Assembly (NCBI GenBank): GCA_900772095.1
Contig: CAAGQJ010000014.1
Location: 1 to 44,473 of the forward strand
DNA length: 44,473 nucleotides
DNA from: Bacilli bacterium
GTDB lineage: Bacteria; Bacillota_I; Bacilli_A; RF39; UBA660
Direction of reading: 5' to 3'
Every line of letters begins with the position of its first letter. Position 1 is the stretch's first letter. Position numbers and translations under genes: made by a program. Shown in pieces: positions 1 through 12,000 of the stretch. Under the pieces are notes generated by a model, which was not told the DNA's origin, searched no databases, and worked only from the letters and a program-made list of their open reading frames with translations.

Positions 1-3000
1 AAGTTTTACTAGCTCTCTCAACTGGTTAGGGGTAACTACGTTCCAAGGGATAGCCAATCCTGTTCCTCTCAGTTGGTCGGCGATTTTCTCAGCAACCTCC
101 TCGTCAGGCAATATTCTTACTGCCTTTCTCCATCTAGAGAGCATCACGCTTCTCTGTCTGTCCTTTGGCAGAAGGCTGTTTACTGTTCCAGAAGTCCAAG
201 GCACCAAGCCCACAGAGTTCTTTGCGCCCTCGGCGTGATAGCCGCTAGTCTTCTCGCTCTCAGGAATCTCCCATTCCACAACCTTGATATTGCCTCTAGC
301 GTAAGCGCCAGAGAACTGATCGTTCATCACCGAAGTAGAAGTGTGCATGTAAGGGTTATAAGCCGCTGGCACTGGTCCTTCTCCTGCCCCAGGATTCTTA
401 TCGGTCTTCACAAGTTGGAATTTTCCGTTCTTCACAAGGTCTGGTCTCTCGTCTGCACCCATCCAAGCACCAATCTCTGTAGCATCGGTACGCTTTCCGT
501 CAATGATAGCAGCCATAGGAGAGTACAACTTTCCGTCCACCTCCTGCATACCGCTATACATTCTGAAAGTCTTCTCCTTGTCAAGGCGGTCCAACTCGTC
601 CTTGTCTGTAACCTTATAGGCAAATCCGTCCTGTTCAATATCATTCATGGAAATATCATCAATGGTTTCATTGAAATCATCCATGATGTCGTTGATAGCC
701 TTATCCATCTTATCCTTCTCAGAAACCTCAAACAGTTTCTTCCAAGCATCCTTCAAGCGTTGCATGATAGAACGGTCGCCCTTTCTTGCAAATTCACGCG
801 CGGCATTCACAACTTTATCCCAGATAGACAGGTCCATGGCCTTTCTCTGTCTAGAATCAGCCATCTGAGCTGTCAGCTCGTAAGCGTCAGACAGACCGTA
901 AGGCTCTTCTTTGAAGCGTTCCTTATCGTCCTTTACCTTGTCATAGATTTCGAGGATAGTCTTAACGCCCTCTATCTGCTTAGGAGTCAGCATTCCCTCA
1001 GCCTTGCCTTTCTTAACGAGATTGATAGCACCCATTGTTGCCTCATGAATCATTTCATGCAGCATAACAGTAGGGGCAGCGTAGTCTGGAGCCTTGGTCT
1101 TTGTCAGGCCATCAATATACAAATCAATGTTCCTGTAGATGTCTGCTTCTCCTGATCTCTTTTTGGAACTCTCTTCGCTAACCTTGAATGTAACGCCGAG
1201 ACGTTTGTTTATATCGAGAACTCTCTGGAAGAGTTCAGCCTTTGCTTTATCTCTATTTGTTTCTTTAAATATTCGTTCAGCGGCTTCAAGTGTGAACGTT
1301 CCTCCTGGTTGCAATCCCCAAGTCTCTCTGAGATTCTTTGCTCTAGCGTCTCTATAGGCAAGTTCTCTGTCAGCGACGGCGAGAATGGTCTTATAATATT
1401 GGAGTAGATAAGAGCCTCTATTTCCCTTACCGTCATTCTTACCACCAAGATGTCCTCCGATGGACTGTCCTGATAACTTTTCGACTTTTCTTTCATAATC
1501 ATTCTTGTAGTATTCTATAACGCTTCTGCCAAGATTAGAAAATTCATCAACAGCATAGTCTGCATCATTAATAAGTCTAGACTTATCTCTGTCTTCTGCA
1601 TGTTCTACAATGTCTTCAATGGCAGAATCAAACTTCTTTTCAATCTGCGAAGATACATTTTTATCTACATCTTCCGGAATGATTCTACTATTCTTAACAT
1701 CTTTTGTATCTGTTTTAGAATACTGCAAGCCTCGGTCCTCACGGAAGTGGGCTCCCTCATCCTCAGAAGTATTGCGCTCCTCCTGCACCTTCACGCCCAT
1801 CTTAGACAGGCGGTCCAGTACTGGCTTCAACTGCTCTGGCTTGAACTCAGCAAGCATATTGTTGCCTCTGGTCTCGAAGTTATTGCCATTAACCAGTTTC
1901 AGCAAGTCATTATCCATGAAGTACTTGCCACCCTTCGCCTTGCTCTTCGGTACACGAAGTTCGAAGTAGTAGCCACGAGAGTTGTCTATGCGCTTCACCT
2001 TCACATCACCATCCGATGAAGTGACCTCGTCAATACCACCGTGCCAAGATGAAAGTTCAAATTTCTCAGCCACGCTGTTGATAGGCGCATCCGTAGTCAA
2101 GCCCTTAGGGTCGAATCTATCTGGCATCAAGATACCAGTCTTCACCTCGCCAGTGTCAGTTGTATATTTCACCAGCTGACCGCCTAAGCCCTGATCCTTA
2201 CTGTCAACCAAAGCCTGCATCAGATTACCAGTTACAATATAGCCATTCTTGCGGCTCTCATTGCTAGTAAGTCTATCCCAGTTATCAAAGTTTTGGTTCA
2301 ATACTCTGAGATGGCTGTCTCCCATACCGGCAGCTTGCTTGGTCATGCGGTCGATAGAACCGATAATATCCACCTTGTTTTCACCAGAACCCACTTTGCC
2401 GGCAATAGGGAAAGTAATCTTTCTTCTGCCATCCAAGGTAGCAAAGGAAACGGAAGAGGCGTTAGGCGAGTAGTTATCAGTAATCTTGATGTCAATAAGT
2501 CTACCGTAACTGTTGCCGAATCCGCTCAACTCATTTGGATTGTTCATATCCATAGGCAGAACGAAAGCGCCGTTAGTATCGAAGGTATCAAGCACACGCT
2601 CAAACATTTCAGCCTTGGCTTTCAGGTTCTTCACCACATCGTTCAGCTTATCTTTCTCCTGCTTGTAGATGTTGTCATACTGATAGCCAGCCATTTTCTC
2701 AATCTGCTCATCGCTCATGCCCGAATCCTTCTGACCCTTCTTAGCATCTTTGATATACTTCTCCTTAGCCTTGGTTGCAGCCTTCACGGCACGCTCCTCA
2801 TACTTCTGAGTCTCGTCAGCAATCTTCTGGTCGAAGTACTCCTTCACGGCAGCCTTCTTCTCGGTCTTGTATTCATCCCATGTTTTGCCGCCAGTCAAAC
2901 CATCCTGCGAAGCCTTCACCTCAGAAGCCTTCATAGGTTTCTTCAAGATGGCCATGTTCACCTTTTCTATATAGGTGTTGTCGGCAAAGGCATTATCGCC

Positions 3001-6000
3001 GCCCGGCTCTGCACCCTGCTTCCAAACTTCCTTGTGGAGAGTCTTAGCCTTCAAAGGCAACTCAGTAATCTCAAGGTCGTTCTCACCCATTTCGTTGAGT
3101 CGCTGAATCTCGTTGGCATAAAGCTCGCCAATCTCCTGCAACATCTTCTCCTGCTCAGAAACTCTCAGCAGAGCCATACGCCCAAGCAACTTGCTTGCAT
3201 CGGCACCAGCTTCACCATCACCGACACCGCCACCGCTAGCAACAAGAGTCTGTGGGTCGATTCTAGACAAATCATCGCCATTACTCTTTTCCCATCCGAA
3301 TGGATCAGCCATGCGAGCATAAAGGTCAAGATGCTCTGCCATATACTCACGAACTACCTTATCACCATATTTATTGGTAATATCGGCAACTTCCATTTCG
3401 TTGAACTTACTCTTCTGAGAAGAAGTAGTGTTGGCATCAAGTGACTTCAACTTAGCCTTAAACATCATCAGCAGTCGCTGCTCGGCAGGGATAAGGGAAA
3501 CCACATATTCGTATGCACCTCTAGCCACCTGACCGGTTCGGTCGATACGTCCACGCATCTGAACCTCATCGTTTACGTCGAGCTGCTGCTGCGCCACGAT
3601 CATCACACGCTTCTTCTGGTCTTTATACTTGCTCGAAGCATGAAGGGAAATACCGGTTGCTGCACTCTTGTTGAGAATAAGCGCATCAATCTTGCCATCG
3701 TTAAAGTCGCGCGCGAGTTTCTTCTTGTCTGTATCAGCACGCTTCACCTTGGTAACAGTTCCGTTGTCGTTATAAACAAACTCGGTCTGCCTACCGGTCA
3801 GCTCGCCAACCTTATAACCTGCCTTCTGTAACTCGTTCTTGATAACATCAATAGGGGAGAGTGAAAGACCGGTACTTGTCTGCTCAATCTTCTTTTCCAG
3901 TTCGTGATAAGCCTCAACTGCCTCATCGCCCAAATCAGAAAGCTTGATGTAGCCGCTTTCGCTATTATCCTTTGCGTCCTTCTGAGTATAGCGAAGTGTA
4001 CCCTCCAGACCCTTCTTCAAAGATGTACCCAAGTCTGGTGCGTCCATTTCCTCGCCAAGCGCAAGGTTGCCAGTCTGCGATTCGTTGGTATTGTTCAACG
4101 CAATCACAGGCTTCATGCCCTGCTTCAAATAGTCGATGGCACGTTCTGCAGCAGACTTCGCTTTCAAGGAGAGAAGTACCTGCTGAACGGTATTGAATGC
4201 CTTGCTTGCAAAAGGCTGATTCTTGATACCCAGGGCAGCCGTTCCCTTCTTGATTCCCATAGTAGACTGAATGGCAGCCAGCTCATCATTACGCTCATCC
4301 ACGTAACTTGAAACATATTTCTTTTGGAAATTGATAATATCATTAAACAATCCGATGATACTATCATACTGCTCTCGCTGCTCCTGCACTCGCTCAGGAT
4401 CATCAATCGCCTTCCAGTCGATGGTTACGCCAGTCATATCTCGCTCACGTCTAATCATCTGACCGCATTGTGTTAAGGTCTGGCTCATGATTTCCTGCAA
4501 GGTTGCACCACCACGCTTTACCGCATCAATCAAATCGGATGATTTCATACCGCCTTCATTCATGGCAGTACGCAAAGCGTAGATAGGCATGTTGTCTGGT
4601 CTCTTGGCAAAGGTTGCAGAGAAGAAGGTAACGTTCTTTGCCTTCTGAATAATGTGTTGGAAATAATTGCCCTGTCCGCTATTGCCACCAGCCGTGTGGC
4701 TTTCATCAAGGATAAGATAGGCGTTACCCATCAGTTTTTCAATAGCATCACGTCTTTTCTGTCCGCTCAGAGCAGCAGCGCCGAATGTCTTACCCTTCGC
4801 AAGTTTCTTCTCTTTTCGTGCACCATTCTCGTCAAACTCATACACACCATTGCTTACTTGACTGTAAGTAGTCAATACATAGTCGTATTCGTCTGGCAGT
4901 TTTCCGTTCTTTTCGATGTAGTCGAGCACTCGCTTCACCTCGCTCTTCGATGGCAAAGCAAATACTACTTTTCCGTCTGAGTCGGTAATGGCAGCTTCCT
5001 TGGCACTACCGAATACAAATGGTCTTAGGTCTGGGCTACCAATATCCACCAAGTCACGGTAAACATCGCTCAGCAATCCTGCTGTCTTGGTGAAATATAC
5101 CGGAACCTGACCCTGCTTCTTGGCGTATCTGATAAGCGAAGCAGCCTGTCTTCCCTTACCGATACCGGTCATATCGCCGATAATGAAGGCGTTGCCCTTC
5201 TTTGCCTGCTGCAAGGCAAGGGCTACAGAGTCAACCTGCTCTGCTGCAAGATGAGAATACAAATCATCCTTATCATTATATCCCAGTTCATCAACAAGGA
5301 ACTGGTCTGCATCGCCCAACTTTTCAAGATTCTTGTTTACCGCCTCCTGCTGATCGGCAGGCATCACGGCTTTCAGAGTGAATGGGTTTTCACTCTTAGG
5401 GGCGTAAGTAACTTTCTCGGTGCTTAGTCCACGTACGGATTTGTCCACCCGCTGTAATTGTCCCCGTGGTCCGCTTCCGCCCCCGGCGTTGGTAGATTCA
5501 TCAGTACTTGGCTGAGCGTCATTCCGTCCAGCTCCTCCTGATCCATTACCTCGCTGCTCATTGGTTCCAGAGGTTGGTTCTTCGCTTGGAGAAGGCTCTG
5601 CCCCTGTTCCGTCTGCTCTACTATCTCCATCAGAAAGTCCTCCATCTTGTCTTGGCTCGGTTCCTCGTTGATTTTCCAAGTCATCATGGGTTCCTGATAC
5701 GGAAGTGGAGTCAAATAGGTCAGGCTCTCGCTCACCATCTGGTTTGCTTCCTCCTCGTTCTCCTGTTCGTACTCTCTCTTTAGGAGCACCAGTAGAGCCT
5801 TGTTTATCAAGTTCTGGTTGAGCACTTCTTGTTTCTCCTCCGATGGAAGAATCCATCCGTTCACCTCGTAGTATATCATCTTCAATTCGTTTATAAAGTT
5901 CGTCATAATCTTTCACGGCCTCAGCTCTAGCCTTATCCTTTACTGGTGGAAAGGCATTCTCGTTCAAGCGTCTTCCGTTTATTAATATAATACGTGTAGG

Positions 6001-9000
6001 GTAGCTGGTTCCCTGCTTGGCGTAGAGACTGCCATCCACATTAATCACGTCCTCCACATTATAGTGGCTATAGAGATAACCAAGGAAAGCCTTATCCTTT
6101 GGGTTCAGACTTCCGTTCTTGGCGTATTCCGTCTTGCCGCCGATGATAATGGCAGCACGGCCATCGTCCTTCATGCTCTCCAAGGCATTGATAGCCATCT
6201 GTCCTTCCAGAGAAGAAATCTTGTAGCCGTCATACTCCTTAGGGGTAGCACTACCGAATGGTGGGTTTGTCACCACCACGTCAACGTCCTTGTCTGCAAA
6301 AGGCAGTGTTCCGTCCTGACTCGTCACATTCTTGAAGCCCTGTCTTCTCAGGTTCGCCAATCTCTGTGCATCAATATCGTTCACATGCACCTTATCCATC
6401 GGCAGACCGATAGTAAGCATACCATTGCCGGCACTTGGCTCCAGAGCACTCTCAATCACCTTGCCGTTGCCCTTCACATACATATCTGCAAGGAAAGCAT
6501 AAGGGGCAGGGGTAGAGTACTGCTGCTTCATCACTCGCTCAGAATCACGTTGGTTGAGGCTCGGCTGATTTTCATAGAGTGTCTTGATGCGTTCAAACTT
6601 CACAGCATCGTTGGTAGATTCAGAAGAAGCGATACCTCTTGCTCGCTTAACAATAGCAGTCTCAGCAAGCTCCTGTAAGTCCGTGTCCTTAATGTCCTTC
6701 AAGCCAACTCTTTCAGCTATCTTTCTCAGCTCAACAATACCGTTAAACTTATGTTTGAAGCCCAACTGTAGGTTCACGACATCAATAAACTTCTTCTCAG
6801 CTAGCTTTCTATCCTCGGCAGTCTTGGAGTCACCCACCAGATTCTCCTGATGCTTAGGTGAAGTCTTCTCGTAGTAGTCAGCCCACTCCTTCAAGCTCAT
6901 GCGCTGCTCGCCATCACGATAGCGGATATTCATCATCTGCTCATAGATAGCATCCACATCTTCCTTCTTGAAAATCTTGGCAGCAGGGGCAAACTCCTTG
7001 CGCATTTCCTTCACCACGTCTTCAAGATTGTGCATACCTCTCTTGATTCTCAGATAAGCATTTTCGGCCATGGCGCTCACCAGCTTAGGCAACACTTCCA
7101 GCTGTCTAGAGTTAAGACCGATGAACGAAGCAGATATTTCATCCTTGCCGGCATTCTTGAGCATATCCCAAAGGTCATTAACCTTCTTGTTTGAAGCTGC
7201 TACTGCTGCATCGTCAGCAGTCTGTTGAGGCTTCTTTTCAGTCTTCACCTTGGCTTTCTTCTCCTTCTCGAATCCTTCTGCTGCATTCTTGATTCCTTCC
7301 ATAGGGTCAGCAGATGGTTCTGTTTTAGGAGCCTCTGTCTTAGGATCAGTCTTCTGTCCTCTGGTCTTGGCAAAGATGCTTTCATAGATAGCACGATGCA
7401 AATCATCCGTCACCTCACCATTAAGATAATCAAGAGCCATATCCTTGGACAAATCATCCACGTCTGCCTTCATAATCTCATCCTCAGTCAGAGGATGCTC
7501 CTTCTTAAACTCCTTGGCAGCCGCCGCAATCGGATCAAAAGTAGGGTCTGGGTTCTCTTCCTTTGGAAGGAGTGGGAGAGGACCTTCTTCATTCTTGCTG
7601 TCAATATACTCAGTAACCTCATTCAGGTCTCCAAACTTCTTGCCATCATACTCATAGTATGAGCCGGTGTATTCTCCCTTCTCGTTTGGCTCATCAACCT
7701 TGATAACCTCCTTGTCTCCATCAATCACAATCTTTTGCTTCATGATAGGACCGTACTTTGATGGAGTCTCGGTTTCCTCGTCCGTCACCTCAATGCGACT
7801 TTCGAGTTCCTTGTTTTCTAAATCGTCAGCCTCTTCTACTCTTGGTCGCTCTGCTTCTGTTGGTTCATTTCCTCCTGATGCTTCTTGTTGAGGTTCTTCA
7901 ACGCCTGAAACATCATGGCTTCCTTCTGTTTCTGAATGTCCTGTTCCATAATCTTGCCATTTTTTAAAGTTCAAATACTCATTAATTAACTCTTCCTTGG
8001 TAGGAGCTGCCTCAAACATATTGCCCTCGCCAGTATTTCTAGCCTTAGCGATGCGGTTGTATTCGTCAAGCAAATCTCTGAAATCAGAAACCTTGCCCTC
8101 CAAGGCTAAAGCCATCATCTGAGAGATAGAAGAGTAACGCTTAGCTGCATCCTCACCGAACATGTCTGGTGTTCTCAGCAGCGTATCAACCTTATTGCCG
8201 CCCTGTCTTGCCTCATAGAGCAACTGGATAGCCTGATCTATCTCATCACGAAGAGAATAATCGCCCAGCTTCATGTTGTCCATTACCGAGCGGATAGCGT
8301 TGATAGCCTTATTCTTCACCGTAGAGTCGATGCCCAGCATTCTGATAGTCTCTGGCTTGAAGATAGAACCCAACAGAAGGTTCTTTACATACTCCCTGCC
8401 TTGTGCAGAAAGTCGCTCAGGGCTATCCATCATCTGTGCCACCTCGTTCTGTCCGATGATGCCTTTATCTACTAACGTCTTCACCAAGTCATTTATTGCC
8501 TTGGAATTGTTAAAGAAAGCATCAAGAGAACCATTTCCCTCAATCTCAGCAACAATCGCGCCTACCTCGTCAGCTGTCAAGGTCTTAGCCTTGGCAACCG
8601 CCTGTTCGGTATTGTTCTGAGTCTTCTTCTCGTTTCGGTTAAACTTAGCGAAGGTAGCTGCATCGTAAGGCAGTCTCTCATCAGTCACCATAACCAGACG
8701 AGGATGCTCGATTCCGCTCTGCTCAATCTGCTCTCTGGTGAAGCCGAAGTTCTCGGCATTCTCCAAAAGGTCGTTGATGTATTCGCCGTCCGTTCCGTCT
8801 TTTGCCGCCTTCTGTCCTGCCATCGTTCTGCCGTTGCCATCATAAACGATACCCTCGTCAGATACAACTGGCACATTCTCGATAGCCATACCATTATACT
8901 TTCTGGCAATCTGGTCCGTATTCTGCTGAGCCGCCTTGTCATGTTCATAGTCACGGTCGTTTACGGTTCTGCCCTCAGCATCGGTAGGGAACCCCTCAGA

Positions 9001-12000
9001 TTTCTTATAGTCGTTATTCACATCATGAGAAGGAGTAAGACTTTCAGCCGGAACAATCTCATAGTGTCCCTTAATCTTGGTCTTTCCGTCAGGCAGCATT
9101 CTTGTGCGCTTGTTGCCCACCAGTCTAGGCGCATTCACAAACTTCTGTGCAGCCACGCTGCCAGCTTCATGTGCGCCCTCAGCCTGTTCTGTCTTACCCA
9201 CGGTCTCAGCCACCTTCTTGGCAGTCATTGCCTTTTTGATATTCTGAGCGTGGTCCAACTGCTTCTTGGCAGCTTCAATAGTCTGATTCTTCAAAGCCTC
9301 CTGCTCCATGATGTCGTTAGGTTCGGCGGTATAGTCCACCTTCATCTTCTCGGCATCCTTCAAAGCCTTCTCTGCTTTCTGAATCTGTCCGTCCACTACC
9401 TTCTCGGCATTCTCCCCGAAATCCTCAGTAAAAATCTCCGCACTCTGCTCAGGAGTCATACTAGCATAGTCAGGCGTAGGTCTTCCCTTGCTGTCCGTAG
9501 CCATAGGAACATCTGAACCATCGGCAAACTTTCGGGTCTGCTGAGGCTGCTCTTGTGGTGCTAAGTTCTCATTTGTGGTATTATCTTCGCCCGATGTGGT
9601 ATCAACTTTTGTTAAAGTGGTATCAACTTTTGTTAAATCACCCTCTTTTGTGGTACTATCTTCCGATTTTGTGGTATTATCTTGTGGTGCCTCCTGCTCC
9701 TGCTGAGGCTTTGCAGCATCCAACATCGCCTGTTCCTGGGCTGCCTGATTATAAGGCTCAGAGTTTTTCATCTGCAATCTCTGACGATATTCTGCAGCAA
9801 ACTGGTCTAGAGGTTGATTCTGAAATAGAGTAACATCATCTGCCTTCACATAAACCAATTCCTTGGTATTAGGGTCTTCTAAGCAGACGAGCATATCGCC
9901 GCTTCCTTCCTTAACTCTGCCAGTAGTCTGGTCGAAAGAAACATCACCCGAACCAACAAGAAGGGTTCTTCCGTTGCTGTCCTGAACATACAGAGCCTGC
10001 TCACCATTCATCGGCTGACCGCTCAAGGTTCCGTGATAGCTCCAATCAGAAACAAAATCCTTCACATTTTCGTTGATAGCATCGGCAGTAGCCTGCTGCA
10101 TACCCTTCACTCTGGCGTTCGCATTAATATATTGGGCAAGTGGGGTCAACTCTTCTTCGGTCAATCCATTCTGAATGAGTGCATCATAAATCTGTGCCGA
10201 TGTCAAGCCCTGCTGGTGCAGCTGCTCAAAGGTTTGCTTGAACACATCGTTGCTATCCATCGCTGCATCAAGAGCTTGCTCTGCGTTGCGAAGGTTGCGC
10301 AACTCATCAACCACAACACCACTATCAGGGTTATCCGTTCCAAGTTTATGTTCCTCGGCAACGGTCTTTCCCTGACTGGCAGACTGGTCTGCATGTGGTT
10401 TTCCGCTAGGGAAAAGTTCATCTTCGAGTGCTCTCTTCACATGATAGAAGATTCTGTTCTCCTCATCGGTACGCTTCATCGGGTCCTTCTGCATGATTTT
10501 GTCAATATCAATAAGAATGCTTCCTTCTTTACCGAAAAGCTCTTTGATAGAAGCCATGAAGTTGTTAGTAACGCCTCTGCTCTCTGATCTGAGGTAGCCA
10601 AGTAAGCCGTTCTTATCCGCATACTTCATCCAATCAAGATAGAGCGCACTCTTCTGGTTGCGCAACTCATTAATCAGTCGGGCATTATTCGGGTCGATAA
10701 TATCCTTATTCTCGTCATATCCGTTTTCCTTGAGGAATCTAAACGCTAGATTAGTGACAGTTCCATCATCATCTATGAACTGCATATCCTTCATCCTTGC
10801 GTAGCCCATTAGCGACATCATATCGTCATTATCACGATAAAGCTTCTGCTTGTAAAGAATTGCTCTGCGCTCATCGGCATTCTTATAAGAGGTACGTGTA
10901 AGCAGCGTTCCGTTCTTGGTGTATTCAAGAACCTGTTTGTTCTTCACATCGTTCACGCTGCGGTAGCTTTTACCTCTTGTCGTGTTAAACAAGCCCATGG
11001 CCGCATTCACCTTCTCTTTGGTGCTCTGAGAAACGTCTGGGTCGTTCATAAAATCCGTGTATGCCGTTTTGTATTTCGGATCTCTTGGAGCTGTTTTCGA
11101 TGCACGGTCCACCTTCACGAAAGCATCCATCAGATTCTTGCCCGATGCAGAAGAAATCAGCTCGTTCTTCTCGTCAGCAGTCAGGCGAATATCCACGGCG
11201 ATATGGGAGCCGTTGGCATTCTTTCCAATCACGAAATTACCACCGCTATTATGGGTAAGATGATGCAGAATGTTGCCCATCTTCACGAAGTTGCTAGGCT
11301 CGCCAGCCTTGAATGCACCCACCATCACAACATCTTCCAACCAAGTACCGAAGGAAATATCCTTATCACCGGTCACGTTGTCGGCCATCATCATGGTTCC
11401 AGCCTCAACGCCCAGACCGGCGGCCGTAGCACCAAACTTCTGCGCGCCATGAAGCAACCGCTCGCCAGTACTCTTCTCCATGCCGGTGATTCCGAACTTG
11501 GAAACCCAAGGAGACATGATTGCGCCCGAAACTCCAAACATCGCACCCGTTACCGCACCATGCTCAGCACCTTTCAGACCAGCCTCGCCGATAGCCTGCA
11601 ACGAAGTATCATCGCCAGTAGAAGCCTGATTCAAGGCAGCAGTCACACCCGAATATCCTGCAAGGTTCAGCGCACTTGTAGCCGTTCTGGTTCCCAATCC
11701 CGACATGATCTTCTGTGCCGTAGTCATGTTGGCCACCTTGAAAGCCATCTGTTGGGCGGTAAGCTTCTGTGCCGCCTTCATCACGCCAGCCTTCACCAGT
11801 CCGTTAGTCAGAACTCGGGTTCCAGTATTCACGGCAGCACTTGCGCCGGCACCGATTACGGCGAGCGGACCGGAATCAGCAGCCATGTTTACGGCAGTAG
11901 ATGCGAATCTCGTACCGATGCCCGAGCGATAGGTTTCATCCTTGTGGCCGGCAACCTTCTGAATCTCTGCATCACCGTCTGCGATAGCGATACCTTCCTG

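Noticed and set aside
5424..5906. A 160-codon minus-strand frame
   Set aside because: It overlaps the giant gene in another frame, between the methyltransferase and helicase domains. The giant frame is continuous there as a low-complexity linker.
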